Origin: an uncultured Collinsella sp.
GTDB lineage: Bacteria; Actinomycetota; Coriobacteriia; Coriobacteriales; Coriobacteriaceae
DNA length: 64,000 nt
Assembly: GCA_900541475.1 (NCBI GenBank)
Contig: UQJV01000003.1
Coordinates: 1-64,000 of the forward strand
Direction: 5' to 3'
This document shows positions 34,907-43,361 of this stretch, in pieces. The notes under the pieces were generated by a model that had not been told where the DNA came from, made no database searches, and worked only from the letters and a program-made list of their open reading frames with translations. The translations under genes were made by a program, and so were the position numbers. Position 1 is the first letter of the stretch, and the number at the start of each line of letters is the position of its first letter.

Positions 34907-35611
34907 CTACGGGCGCGGCGGCACCAAAACATCGTAGCGAACGGCCTTGCCCGCAAGTTGATAGCTCGGCTTAACGCCGGCAAGCAGCGGGCCCTTTACC
35001 GGCCGCTTGATAACGACCTTGCGCGGATGCACAGCAAGCGCCGCCTCGACCAGCGATTCCTCGTCGGCGCATGGCTGCTCCAGATGATGTAGGAGCTGGA
35101 ACTTCTTTTTGACCGCTGCACTCTTGGTGCGCTCGGGAAACATGGGATCCAGGTACACCACGTCGGGTGCTGCGAGCTCGCCCTGCTCGACCAGCTCGAC
35201 GGTTTGACGAAGGCCCGCAATGCTGTCCTCGCCCGCATGTAAGCACATGCGTGCCACGGCAGCCGCAAGCGCCGGATCATCCGCCGCGCGCTCCAAAGCA
35301 TCCTGAAGGAGCGCCGCGATCACGCAGTCCTGCTCATACAGATCGACGGTAAAGCCCGCGGCCGCCAACAGCAGCGAATCCTCGCCAAAGCCTGCCGTAG
35401 CGTCAATTGCCCATGGTCGCTCGATGCCCTTTGTGCGCGCAGCCTTTACCAACAGCTCTTGCTGCAGACGGCCCTGCTTGAGTCGCGGCAGCATGCGGCC
35501 AAAATCGGCGCGCAGCTCCATCGTGCCGTCGGTGAGCGTGAGGCCCTCGGGCTTCCCGATCAGCTCAAGCCCCGCGGCCCGAGCAACAGATAAGGGATCG
35601 ACGACGCCCAT
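34907..35611 (-). CDS. rsmJ: 16S rRNA (guanine-1516 N2)-methyltransferase-like protein
   Basis: A 234-residue class I methyltransferase. ATG 35611 follows AAGGAG by 5 bases. The N-terminus LELIGKPEGLTLTDGTMELRADFGRMLPRLKQG and the SAM loop AIDATAGFGEDSLLLAAAGFTVDLYEQD match RsmJ, as does VVYLDPMFPERTKSA with the catalytic DPMF motif. It modifies G1516 of 16S rRNA. E. coli RsmJ has about 250 residues, so length fits. It stands alone. Confidence 0.9.
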   Translation of the reverse strand: MGVVDPLSVARAAGLELIGKPEGLTLTDGTMELRADFGRMLPRLKQGRLQQELLVKAARTKGIERPWAIDATAGFGEDSLLLAAAGFTVDLYEQDCVIAALLQDALERAADDPALAAAVARMCLHAGEDSIAGLRQTVELVEQGELAAPDVVYLDPMFPERTKSAAVKKKFQLLHHLEQPCADEESLVEAALAVHPRKVVIKRPVKGPLLAGVKPSYQLAGKAVRYDVLVPPRP

Positions 35612-35675
35612 GGACACTCCTTAACAAGCAAAACGAATACGCAGGGCACCGTTTATGTCGGCACCCAACCGTCCG

Positions 35676-35819
35676 CTATTGTCCCACATGCGACATGGCC
35701 CACAGCATCCCAATGCAAAGCACCGCCATCAATCCCGTGCACACAGCAGCGATCACGGAATCACCCATGCGCCTTCCCAACGACCGCGGCTCACGCACTT
35801 GCCCTGCTCCGTACATCAT
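35676..35819 (-). CDS. Small 47-residue single-helix membrane protein
   Basis: ATG 35819 follows AAGGAGGAGCC, a near-perfect ribosome site, and 48 codons run to TAG at 35676. The protein begins MMYGAGQVREPRSLGRRMGD (basic, cytoplasmic) followed by one hydrophobic helix of about 25 residues (SVIAAVCTGLMAVLCIGMLW). I do not recognise the family. The clean ribosome site and the membrane-protein composition support a real gene. Confidence 0.6.
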   Translation of the reverse strand: MMYGAGQVREPRSLGRRMGDSVIAAVCTGLMAVLCIGMLWAMSHVGQ

Positions 35820-36048
35820 GGCTCCTCCTTGAGACCAGCTCCTTGTTACAGCCTCATCATCTCAGCGCCGCACATGAGCCGCCATCGATTTGGCTTACGT
35901 CCAGCTTTCCTTTTTGAAAGGTTGGACCGTACAGGCAAGAGACACTTTCAAACGCATGCATCGCCCCGTTGAACTACAATGTGCTTCACGATATGTGCCA
36001 CAACCTGGGTGCGACTGATTCTCCGCGCCCGCATCGAAAGGACCAGCC

Positions 36049-36453
36049 ATGAGCAACGCCTGCAAATTACTCAAAATCCTATCGTTCTTCTTCTTTGTCG
36101 TCGGCATTCTAAGCGCAGGCATGGGTGCTACAGCGCTCTTTGCGGGCAGCGCGGCAGGCGATATCACGGGTGCCATGATCGTCTCTTGCGTCGTCGTCAT
36201 CGTATTGGGCATCGTCGAAATTGTGACCGCTGTCTTTGGTATCCGCGCGGCAAATAATCCCGCCAAGGCTGGCGTTGTCTGGATCTGGTCCATCGTCTGC
36301 CTAGCATGTTCGGTCATCAGTCTGCTCCTCTCCCTGCCCCTCTTGGGTGGGACCGGCTCAAGCATCCCCGATTTTACCGGCTTGATTGTCAGCATTATCT
36401 ACTTTGTACTCGCCAACCGCGTCAAGAAAGAGGGCATGGACCGTTTGAGCTAA
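36049..36453 (+). CDS. Small four-helix membrane protein, function unknown
   Basis: A 134-residue hydrophobic protein with four predicted membrane helices (about 8-32, 40-65, 75-100, 108-125) and a basic C-terminus ANRVKKEGMDRLS. ATG 36049 follows GAAAGGACCAGCC. It resembles anonymous small membrane proteins common in Actinobacteria. No conserved polar motif is visible, so no function is proposed. It stands alone with a terminator after it. Confidence 0.75.
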   Translation: MSNACKLLKILSFFFFVVGILSAGMGATALFAGSAAGDITGAMIVSCVVVIVLGIVEIVTAVFGIRAANNPAKAGVVWIWSIVCLACSVISLLLSLPLLGGTGSSIPDFTGLIVSIIYFVLANRVKKEGMDRLS

Positions 36454-36501
36454 GCCGCATCCGTGTCAATCGCTCAGCGACTCTGGTATATACGCCGATA
36501 A

Positions 36502-36537
36502 AAAGGGCCGATCGCGTAGCAACGCGGTCGGCCCTTT
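36502..36537 (+). terminator. Intrinsic terminator after small membrane protein gene
   Basis: AAAGGGCCGATCGCGT pairs over 16 bases with ACGCGGTCGGCCCTTT (one G-U). Confidence 0.8.
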
Positions 36538-36554
36538 ACGTTTGCCCAGATAAA

Positions 36555-36589
36555 ACCTACCAAAATAAACCTGTCCCTTTTTGGCAGGT
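36555..36589. repeat. Dispersed palindrome, ACCTGCCAA subfamily, copy 2
   Basis: The same 35-base element as at 19870-19904 with two substitutions. It ends 3 bases before the stop codon of rlmA. Confidence 0.75.
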
Positions 36590-36591
36590 TG

Positions 36592-37407
36592 TTAGCTGTG
36601 GCGGTACTCGGCGATGATGAAGTCAATGTCGGTTTGAAGGGTGTCCAAATTTGCCAGGCGCTCTTTGTCGGCAGGGCGTGTGCGGTAGTAGTACGGCGTC
36701 ATCTGGAACACCGCCTCGATGTCGTCCTGGGTCTGAAGCGTAATATTCGCAGACACCCGCTGCGTTCCAACCAGCTTGAGCTCCGTTGTTTGCGGCAGCT
36801 TCTCATCGTTAAGGTACGGCGTGTCGTAGAGCACTTCCTTAAGCCCAAACAGATGACGGGCACCTGGCACGACGGTGTAGAGCGAGCCCTCGGGAGCCAG
36901 CACGCGGGCAAACTCACGCTCGTTAAAGGGAGCGAAGAGCTCGGTCACCATATCGAAGGCGCCATCAGCCACGGGGATGTCCTTCATGTTGGCCACGAAG
37001 TAGGTCGCATCGCCGCGCTTGGCGGCAAGGCGCACCATCTCTTTGCCCAAATCGAACCCGTAAGCGTCCACGCCCGGCACCGCGCCCATGGCGCTGGTGT
37101 AGTAGCCCTCGCCACAGCAAATATCGAGCAGCGTCATGGGGCCATTCGTAGACGCAGCGCGCCCAGACGCCTGCTTGCGCACCAGCTCGACCATCGCATC
37201 GCGCAACGGCGCATAGTAACCGCGGTTCAGAAAGTCGCGACGGCTGCGTGCCTGCGACTTGGGATCGCCCATGGAGTCGCCGCTCTTGGACGAGCGCAGC
37301 AGATATAGATAGCCCTCGCGCGCACGGTCAAACCGGTGTCCGCCCGCGCACACAGCACCGCGTTCGTCATCCACCAACGGCTCATGGCAAACGGGACACA
37401 ACAACAT
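36592..37407 (-). CDS. rlmA: 23S rRNA (guanine-745 N1)-methyltransferase family (RlmA)
   Basis: A 271-residue methyltransferase. ATG 37407 follows AAGGAG. An N-terminal zinc ribbon uses CPVC (4-7), Cys and His in CAGGHRFD; the SAM loop is LLDICCGEGYYTSAMG near 92-107, and KEMVRLAAKRGDATYFVANMKDIPVADG follows. This is the layout of RlmA(I)/(II) enzymes, some of which (TlrB type) give macrolide resistance by methylating G748. Which of the two bases is modified cannot be read here. It stands alone. Confidence 0.88.
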   Translation of the reverse strand: MLLCPVCHEPLVDDERGAVCAGGHRFDRAREGYLYLLRSSKSGDSMGDPKSQARSRRDFLNRGYYAPLRDAMVELVRKQASGRAASTNGPMTLLDICCGEGYYTSAMGAVPGVDAYGFDLGKEMVRLAAKRGDATYFVANMKDIPVADGAFDMVTELFAPFNEREFARVLAPEGSLYTVVPGARHLFGLKEVLYDTPYLNDEKLPQTTELKLVGTQRVSANITLQTQDDIEAVFQMTPYYYRTRPADKERLANLDTLQTDIDFIIAEYRHS

Positions 37408-37463
37408 GGCAACTCCTTAGCGCGGACTACACAACGCCCACCATTGTCGCACGCCTTCCCCAC

Positions 37464-37521
37464 CTAGTCATTGGAGACGTTCTTGAATGACTAGTCGTTT
37501 TAGAACGTCCCCCATGACTAG
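37464..37521. repeat. Dispersed palindrome, GACGTTCTT subfamily, copy 1
   Basis: CTAGTCATTGGAGACGTTCT (37464-37483) and its partner at 37502-37521 pair over 20 bp with two mismatches; the loop includes AATGACTAGTCGTT. A second copy is at 56997-57039. It lies between the divergent rlmA and MATE genes. Confidence 0.75.
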
Positions 37522-37585
37522 TCGATTAGGAGTATCATCGTCTGCGCAAATAAGCACAAAATAGCATGTTAGAGATTGAGAGCGT

Positions 37586-38968
37586 ATGGCTGACACCGCA
37601 TCTAAGCACATTGACATGACCACCGGCTCGCTGTGGCGCAATGTTCCCCTGTTCGCCTTCCCCGTGGCCGCCACGAGCATCTTGGAGCAGCTGTCGAACC
37701 TCATCGCCACGGTCATTATCGGTAACTTCTCGGGCGACCAGGGAACCCTCGCCATGGCGGCGGTCGGCTCCAATGTTCCGCTTACCAGTCTTATGCTCAA
37801 CCTGTTTATCGGCATGTCACTTGGCTCCAACGTGGTCATCGCCAACGCTATCGGCCGCAACGATCAGAACATGGTCAAACGCGCCGTCCACACCTCGATT
37901 CTCATGGCACTCGTGGGCTTTGTCGTCATCGCGCTGGGCGAAATCTTTGCCGAGCCCATGCTCGCCGCGCTCAACGTTCCCGCCGAAACCATGCCGCTCG
38001 CTTCGCTCTACCTACGCGTCTTTTTGCTCAGCATGCCCTCGATTTTGCTTTACAACTTTGAGGCCGCGATCTTCCGCTCCGTCGGCATCACCCGCATGCC
38101 GCTGCAGGCGCTTGCCGTGTCCACCGTCCTCAACATTGGCCTGGACCTCATCTTTGTCCCCGTACTCCACTGGGGCGTCGCAGGCGTCGCCATCGCCACC
38201 GCCATCGCCTACACCGTTAGCGCCGCCACGCTCTTTATCCGCCTGCTCAAGACCGACTCCGTCGTCCGCGTCACCCCGCGCGACTTGGCTATCGACCCCG
38301 TCGCCCTCAAGCGCATCGTCAAGATCGGCCTGCCCGCCGGCATCCAAAGCGCCGTCTTTGCCGTCGCCAACATCATCATCCAGTCTGCCATCAATAGCCT
38401 GGGCACCGAGGTCATGGCGGCATCGAGCGCCGCCATGAGTCTGGAGTACGTGTGTTACAACCTGCTCAACAGCTTTAGCCAGGCGTGCACCACCTTTGTG
38501 GGACAAAACCACGGTGCCCGCCAGATCGGCCGCTGCACCAAGACGCTCAAGGTCTGCCTGGTCGAAGGCGGCATCGTTGCACTCACCACGATCATCGTTA
38601 TTGTCGGCCTGGGGCGCGAGATCTTGTCGCTGTTCAACAGCGACCCCAACATCGTCTCGATCGGCTATATCCGCGTGTGTTCGATCTTCCCGGCGTACGC
38701 TTTTAGCATGTTCTACGAAAACATGTCCGGCTACCTGCGCGGCTTTGGTATCTCGCTCACGCCCGCCCTCATCACCATGATCTGTGTCTGCGGCATCCGC
38801 TTCTATTGGGTGTTCTGCGTGTTCCCGCACTTCCGCACCTTTGCGAACATCATGATGGTCTACCCCATCAGCCTGGGCACCACGGCGTTCTTTATGGTCG
38901 TGGCGGTACTACTTTGCCACCCGGCACGCACCTATCGCGCCACCCAAGCCAAAGCGACAGCCCGCTAA
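37586..38968 (+). CDS. MATE-family multidrug/sodium antiporter
   Basis: A 460-residue membrane protein with 12 helices in two bundles. It begins MTTGSLWRNVPLFAFPVAATSILEQLSNLIATVIIGNFSG-type residues, the NorM/DinF start, and contains VGSNVPLTSLMLNLFIGMSLGSNVVIANAIG and a second repeat from about 240. MATE proteins export cationic drugs in exchange for Na+ or H+. The substrate is not predictable. It stands alone, with a palindromic repeat upstream. Ribosome site GAGAGCGT is weak. Confidence 0.93.
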   Translation: MADTASKHIDMTTGSLWRNVPLFAFPVAATSILEQLSNLIATVIIGNFSGDQGTLAMAAVGSNVPLTSLMLNLFIGMSLGSNVVIANAIGRNDQNMVKRAVHTSILMALVGFVVIALGEIFAEPMLAALNVPAETMPLASLYLRVFLLSMPSILLYNFEAAIFRSVGITRMPLQALAVSTVLNIGLDLIFVPVLHWGVAGVAIATAIAYTVSAATLFIRLLKTDSVVRVTPRDLAIDPVALKRIVKIGLPAGIQSAVFAVANIIIQSAINSLGTEVMAASSAAMSLEYVCYNLLNSFSQACTTFVGQNHGARQIGRCTKTLKVCLVEGGIVALTTIIVIVGLGREILSLFNSDPNIVSIGYIRVCSIFPAYAFSMFYENMSGYLRGFGISLTPALITMICVCGIRFYWVFCVFPHFRTFANIMMVYPISLGTTAFFMVVAVLLCHPARTYRATQAKATAR

Positions 38969-38995
38969 ACACCGCGCTCAACGCCACGCCAGTCA

Positions 38996-39865
38996 TTAAT
39001 TGACAATATGCGAGCTCATATAGTCGATAAAGCGCCTCGTGGCGATGGGCATGGTGTCCCAGCTGCGCCATGCGGCCACCACGTCACGCGAGGGGGCATG
39101 CACGATGGGCCGCACACAAATATCGGCTCGCATGCCCTCCACAGTACGACGGTAGAGCATGCTCACGCCCAGGCCCTCCTCCACCATCGCCATGATGGTG
39201 TAGTCGTCGGTCACCTCACTCGTCACGTGCGGCGACAGCCCATGCGCCGCGAATGCATCGAGCACCAGGCTCTGTTCGCCCTCATCCAGTAGCACAAACG
39301 GCTCGGACGCCAGGTCGGCGAGCGTCACCTTTTCCTTTGCCGTCAGCGGATGCGCGGCCGGCAACAGCGCCACCAACTCATCGTGATAGACCACGCGCTT
39401 CTCGAGCCCCGCGGTAAATCCGCGCGCCGTAAAACAAAAATCAACCACGCCATCGTGCACCCATTGAGCGTTGCGCGTGTAATCGCCCTGCTTGAGGGTA
39501 AAGCGTACGCCCGGGTGCAGCGCACCAAAGTCGCGGATCACGCGCGGCAACACAGTACGGCTCACGTTGGTAAACGTCGCAATGCGAATATCAGTCGACG
39601 AAAGCCCCAGCAGTTCCTGGCGCTTGCCCTCGAGCTCAGCCTCGGCAGTCACAATCTGTCGCAAATACGGCAGGTACTGTTTGCCATCGCGCGTAAGCGA
39701 CACACCCTGCTTACCGCGCTCGATAAGCGTGGTGCCCAGCTCGCGCTCGAGCGCCTTGACGGCCTGGCTCACCGCGCTTTGCGTATAGCCCAGCTCGTCC
39801 GCCGCGCCCTTAAGACTGCCGCGATCGACCACCATACAAACAATCTGATACCGCGATGCCATCAT
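38996..39865 (-). CDS. LysR-family regulator, second LysR/EamA pair
   Basis: A 289-residue LysR protein. N-terminal winged HTH (VDRGSLKGAADELGYTQSAVSQAVKALERELGTTLIERG) is followed by the substrate-binding domain. The segment DDYTIMAMVEEGLGVSMLY is nearly the same as DDYAIMAMVEDGLGVSILP of the regulator at 4774, so both belong to one subfamily and both sit divergent from an EamA exporter. ATG 39865 or 39862 is the start; GGAGG is just upstream. It most likely controls the EamA gene at 40021. Confidence 0.88.
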   Translation of the reverse strand: MMASRYQIVCMVVDRGSLKGAADELGYTQSAVSQAVKALERELGTTLIERGKQGVSLTRDGKQYLPYLRQIVTAEAELEGKRQELLGLSSTDIRIATFTNVSRTVLPRVIRDFGALHPGVRFTLKQGDYTRNAQWVHDGVVDFCFTARGFTAGLEKRVVYHDELVALLPAAHPLTAKEKVTLADLASEPFVLLDEGEQSLVLDAFAAHGLSPHVTSEVTDDYTIMAMVEEGLGVSMLYRRTVEGMRADICVRPIVHAPSRDVVAAWRSWDTMPIATRRFIDYMSSHIVN

Positions 39866-40020
39866 GCCTCCACATCAATGCAGCCGTAAAACGTTTTGCC
39901 AGCGCTTTTCGCACCAACTTTAGTATTTCTTAATCATACTGAAGATACATTCGCTTTACTACATCCACATCTGGGAGCAGAATCCTTTTTGCGAAACCGT
40001 TCTGTAACAAAAGGAGTCCC

Positions 40021-40929
40021 ATGGATCGCAAAAAAGCAATCGCGCTCTCATTTTCTGTTCCCGTCGCATGGGGCTTTTCGTACCCCCTCATGAAGATCGG
40101 CATGGACAGCATGAACGCCACGAGCATCGTTGCGCTGCGCTGCATCATCGCCTTTGCGGCCTGTCTGCTGCTCTTCCACAAGCACGCGTTTCGCATCAAC
40201 CGCGACCTTATGGTCCGCGCCGCCATCATCGGTGCCATCATGGCAACCGAGCTCACGTGCATGTGCCTGGGCTCCAGCCTCACCTCCGCCTCCACCGCCG
40301 GCTTTTTGCAGAGCCTGACAGTCGTAATCGTGCCGTTTGCCAACGCAGCCCTGCTGCGTCGCGCCCCCGAGCGCAAAGTGCTCGTCGGCACCGCCATCGT
40401 CACCTGCGGTATGTTGCTGCTCTCGGGCGCCGATTTCACCAGCCTGAACCCGGGCGCGCTCATCATGCTGCTCTCCGCTTTTGTCTATGCCGGCCATATC
40501 ATTGTGGCGAAGCGCTTTGTCGAAGAAGTCGATCCGCTGTCCCTGGGCGTTTGGCAGCTGGGCTTTGGCGGCCTGTTCTCGGGCATTGCCGCATGCGTCT
40601 TTGGCGGTTTCACACTTCCCAGTACGCCCAGCGAGATCGTGGTTGTTGTCGCGCTCGCACTCATTTGCTCTGCCTACGGCTTTATCACCCAGACGCTCGT
40701 GCAGCCCCACGTGCCCGCCGAGACCACCGGCTTCGCCTTCTCGCTCGAGCCGGTCTGCTCCGCTGTCTTCTCGTTCTTCTTGGTCGGCGAGGTCCTGAGC
40801 CCCATCGCCTTCTTTGGCGCCGCTCTCATCCTCACCGGCGTCATAGTGGCAACCGTGCAGCTTCCGCGACTTCATGCGCACGCTCACGACCACGCCCACA
40901 TGGCAGGAACGCCCGAGCGAGCCTCGTAA
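40021..40929 (+). CDS. EamA/DMT-superfamily exporter, second LysR/EamA pair
   Basis: A 302-residue membrane protein, about ten helices in two EamA repeats, starting MDRKKAIALSFSVPVAWGFSYPLMKIGMDSM. ATG 40021 follows AAAAGGAG. The second repeat carries FSLEPVCSAVFSFFLVGEVLS. The C-terminus is His-rich (HAHAHDHAHMAG), which could bind metal. The transported solute is unknown. It is divergent from the LysR gene at 38996, with a 155-bp intergenic region that should hold the shared promoters. Confidence 0.87.
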   Translation: MDRKKAIALSFSVPVAWGFSYPLMKIGMDSMNATSIVALRCIIAFAACLLLFHKHAFRINRDLMVRAAIIGAIMATELTCMCLGSSLTSASTAGFLQSLTVVIVPFANAALLRRAPERKVLVGTAIVTCGMLLLSGADFTSLNPGALIMLLSAFVYAGHIIVAKRFVEEVDPLSLGVWQLGFGGLFSGIAACVFGGFTLPSTPSEIVVVVALALICSAYGFITQTLVQPHVPAETTGFAFSLEPVCSAVFSFFLVGEVLSPIAFFGAALILTGVIVATVQLPRLHAHAHDHAHMAGTPERAS

Positions 40930-41017
40930 GCGCCTCACCTTTTGTTGCCGCGGCATAAAGGCAACCGGTGCGCCTTTACAATAGATGCCAACAGAGCATC
41001 TGCCATAAAGGAGCCCC

Positions 41018-41743
41018 ATGGACACCGCAACCCGCGACCGCAACATAGCAACTTGGTTGGGCGATGCGCCGCAGCCGGTACGTGACACTACGAACCAGCT
41101 GCTCGAGCGCATCGCCCTTTTGCGTGCCGAGCAAACCATCTACCCGGCACAAGACGACATCCTCAATGCCCTCGCCTATACGCCGGCCGACCAGGTCAAG
41201 GTTGTCATCCTGGGTCAAGACCCCTATCACGGGCCCAACCAGGCCATGGGGCTGTCGTTCTCGGTCCCTGCGACGCAAACCAAGTTGCCGCCGAGCCTGC
41301 GCAACATCTATAAGGAGCTCAAAGCCGATCTGGGTTGCCCCATTCCCGCCACGGGAGACCTAACCCCATGGGCACAACAGGGCGTCCTGCTCCTCAACAC
41401 CACGCTCACCGTGCGCGAGCATGCCGCGAACTCGCACGCCAAGCTGGGCTGGAGCGCGCTCACCGACTACGTTATTGAACGCTGCTGCCAGCTGCCCCAG
41501 CCGGTAGTCTTTTTGGCATGGGGCCGCTTTGCCCAGCAGATGGTCGAAGGCAAGCTCGCCGCGACCGGCGCGGGCAAGGCGACCGGCAAGTTCTGCCTGG
41601 CCTCCACGCACCCCTCACCGCTTTCGGCTAACCGTGCCACGGCAGAACTCCCCGCCTTTATGGGGTCGCGCCCCTTCTCGGCAGCCAATCGGCTACTCGA
41701 ACAGCACGGCTCGACCCCCGTCAACTGGACTTGCCTCGGCTAA
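41018..41743 (+). CDS. ung: Uracil-DNA glycosylase, family 1
   Basis: A 241-residue base-excision enzyme that removes uracil from DNA. ATG 41018 follows AAAGGAGCCCC. The water-activating motif GQDPYHGPNQAMGLSFSV with the catalytic Asp, the uracil-binding LLLNTTLTV, and the DNA-intercalation motif HPSPLSANR with the catalytic His are all intact. Length matches E. coli Ung (229). It stands alone between the EamA gene and a terminator. Confidence 0.97.
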   Translation: MDTATRDRNIATWLGDAPQPVRDTTNQLLERIALLRAEQTIYPAQDDILNALAYTPADQVKVVILGQDPYHGPNQAMGLSFSVPATQTKLPPSLRNIYKELKADLGCPIPATGDLTPWAQQGVLLLNTTLTVREHAANSHAKLGWSALTDYVIERCCQLPQPVVFLAWGRFAQQMVEGKLAATGAGKATGKFCLASTHPSPLSANRATAELPAFMGSRPFSAANRLLEQHGSTPVNWTCLG

Positions 41744-41756
41744 AAATCGATACATC

Positions 41757-41791
41757 AAAAACGCGCCCAATCTTGCCATCGGGCGCGTTTT
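41757..41791. terminator. Bidirectional terminator between ung and SDR
   Basis: AAAACGCGCCC (41758-41768) and GGGCGCGTTTT (41781-41791) form a perfect stem with A/T tails on both sides, between two converging genes. Confidence 0.9.
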
Positions 41792-41792
41792 G

Positions 41793-42473
41793 TTACTCGG
41801 GCCAAATAAATTGTGTGCGGCCGGCCTCGCCGCCATCGATCAGCAGGCTCTGCCCGGTCATAAACCGGTTGGTCACGCCCACAAAGTAGATCCACTCGGC
41901 GATCTCTTGGGCGGTAGCCCAGCGTTTAAGCGGCGTGAGCTCCATAATCTGGTTCCACAGGTGCTCGTCTTCCATCACACAACGGTTGAGCGGCGTGATA
42001 ACGCCACCCGGGTCCACACTGTTGGCGATGGCCTGCGGTGACAGGCGATTTGCAAGGTTTTTGGTGTAGGCGATAACGCCGCCTTTGCTGGCGGCATAGG
42101 CGGGAAACTCCGATCCCGTATGCCCGCTCGCCGACCCCACATTGACCACGGATTTGATAGCCGGCGCCGGCTTGGCGGCAAGCCCCTCCCCCACAAAGGC
42201 GTAACGCTCGGTCACGTTGATGGTGCCACACAGGTTGGCGGCGATGTCATCGGCCGAATCCTGCGTACCGGCAACGTTCACGATTACCTGAGGCTCAAGG
42301 TCGCCTGGAAACGAGTTAGGCTCGCGGACATCAACAATCAGATGGCGGTAGCGCTCGTGTTCGATCGTCGCCGGCAGCAGATCAAAGCCCACGACCTCGT
42401 GGCCCTCATCCAAAAAGCGCTGCACGCACGCAGCTCCGATACCGCCCGAAGCGCCCGTGATCAAAACCCGCAT
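41793..42473 (-). CDS. SDR-family NAD(P)-dependent oxidoreductase
   Basis: A 226-residue short-chain dehydrogenase. ATG 42473 follows AAGGAG. The dinucleotide loop is TGASGGIG at 6-13, the structural NVAG at 66-69, the catalytic Ser lies in VGSASG, and the catalytic YAASK sits near residue 125. NADPH use is suggested by the loop but not proven. The substrate is unknown. It starts 9 bases after the queuosine-transporter-like gene, so both form one operon. Confidence 0.88.
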   Translation of the reverse strand: MRVLITGASGGIGAACVQRFLDEGHEVVGFDLLPATIEHERYRHLIVDVREPNSFPGDLEPQVIVNVAGTQDSADDIAANLCGTINVTERYAFVGEGLAAKPAPAIKSVVNVGSASGHTGSEFPAYAASKGGVIAYTKNLANRLSPQAIANSVDPGGVITPLNRCVMEDEHLWNQIMELTPLKRWATAQEIAEWIYFVGVTNRFMTGQSLLIDGGEAGRTQFIWPE

Positions 42474-42482
42474 ACTTGCTCC

Positions 42483-43205
42483 TTAGGCGGTTGCGTGGCG
42501 CTCGAGGTACTCGGCACCCACGTTCTCGCGCTCCCAACCGCGCACGACCTTGTAGCCCACGGGGCTCAGGAAGACCTCGCACAGCAGCTCGGCAACAGCG
42601 CCGGTCAGCGAGCACATAAGGACCTGCACCCAGGTCCAACCAAAGAAGGTGTGGCTCACCACGATGGCAAAGACCAAGTTGTCGATAAACTGGCCAACAC
42701 CCGTGGACACATAGGAGCGGAAGGCAAAGCTCGCAAAGTTATTCTTTTTGAGCATACGGCCAAGCGACTGGTTGAGCGTGGAGTTAACCACGGCAGAAAC
42801 GAGCATTGCCAGCGAAGAGCCCAGCACCACGTACCAGGTGCCGCCGATGGTGGCGTTAAGGGCAGTGTTGACCTCGATCATGCCCGTGTCGTAGTAGGCG
42901 CCCCACATGCCGGGCGTGAGCGAGCATGCCCAAAAGCACAGGCTCACGGCGAGGTTGACTGCCAGCGCGAGGATGGAGATTTTGATGGATGCCTTGGCGC
43001 CAAAGCGCTTGCAGATCATGTCCTGGCACAAAAACGAAACCCAGCTCACCACAAAGCCGCAATCGAGTGCCAGATACGGCAGGCTGATAAGCTCTTTGTT
43101 GGCCAGCAGGTTCATCATGATGACGCTCACGAAAAACAGCGAAACCGTTGCCGCGGGAATGCTCCGCAACAGGACCTTGTAGTCCTCCATGACCTTCTTG
43201 ATCAT
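42483..43205 (-). CDS. VUT/YhhQ-family transporter, probable queuosine-precursor importer
   Basis: A 240-residue membrane protein, about six helices. The start MIKKVMEDYKVLLRSIPAATVSLFFVSVIMMNLLANKEL and the segment FGAKASIKIS...ALAVNLAVSLCFW match the VUT (YhhQ/COG1738) family, whose E. coli member imports the queuosine precursor preQ0/preQ1. ATG 43205 follows AAAGGAG. The leader on the minus strand (43219-43261) can form a preQ1-I-like pseudoknot, which supports this role. It is the first gene of an operon with an SDR. Confidence 0.83.
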   Translation of the reverse strand: MIKKVMEDYKVLLRSIPAATVSLFFVSVIMMNLLANKELISLPYLALDCGFVVSWVSFLCQDMICKRFGAKASIKISILALAVNLAVSLCFWACSLTPGMWGAYYDTGMIEVNTALNATIGGTWYVVLGSSLAMLVSAVVNSTLNQSLGRMLKKNNFASFAFRSYVSTGVGQFIDNLVFAIVVSHTFFGWTWVQVLMCSLTGAVAELLCEVFLSPVGYKVVRGWERENVGAEYLERHATA

Positions 43206-43218
43206 TATGTACTCCTTT

Positions 43219-43261
43219 GGTTTTAGGTTTTACGAGCAGGATATCGGACCCGAACTGCTCG
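43219..43261 (-). promoter_or_regulatory. Possible preQ1-class-I riboswitch leader
   Basis: On the minus strand CGAGCAG-TTCGGGTCC...-CTGCTCG makes a 7-bp P1 with a 15-base loop, and the A-rich tail TAAAACCTAAAACC follows directly and could pair with loop GGGT as P2, just before the AAAGGAG site. The form resembles class I, but the match to consensus is partial. Confidence 0.4.
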
Positions 43262-43361
43262 GACGCCCCGGTCTTGAGACGACGGTGGGTATGATAGCCG
43301 CTCACACGGCATCAGGCAAGCAAGCGGCGCGGCAGCCCCACAGGGCCACCGCGCCGATGCG

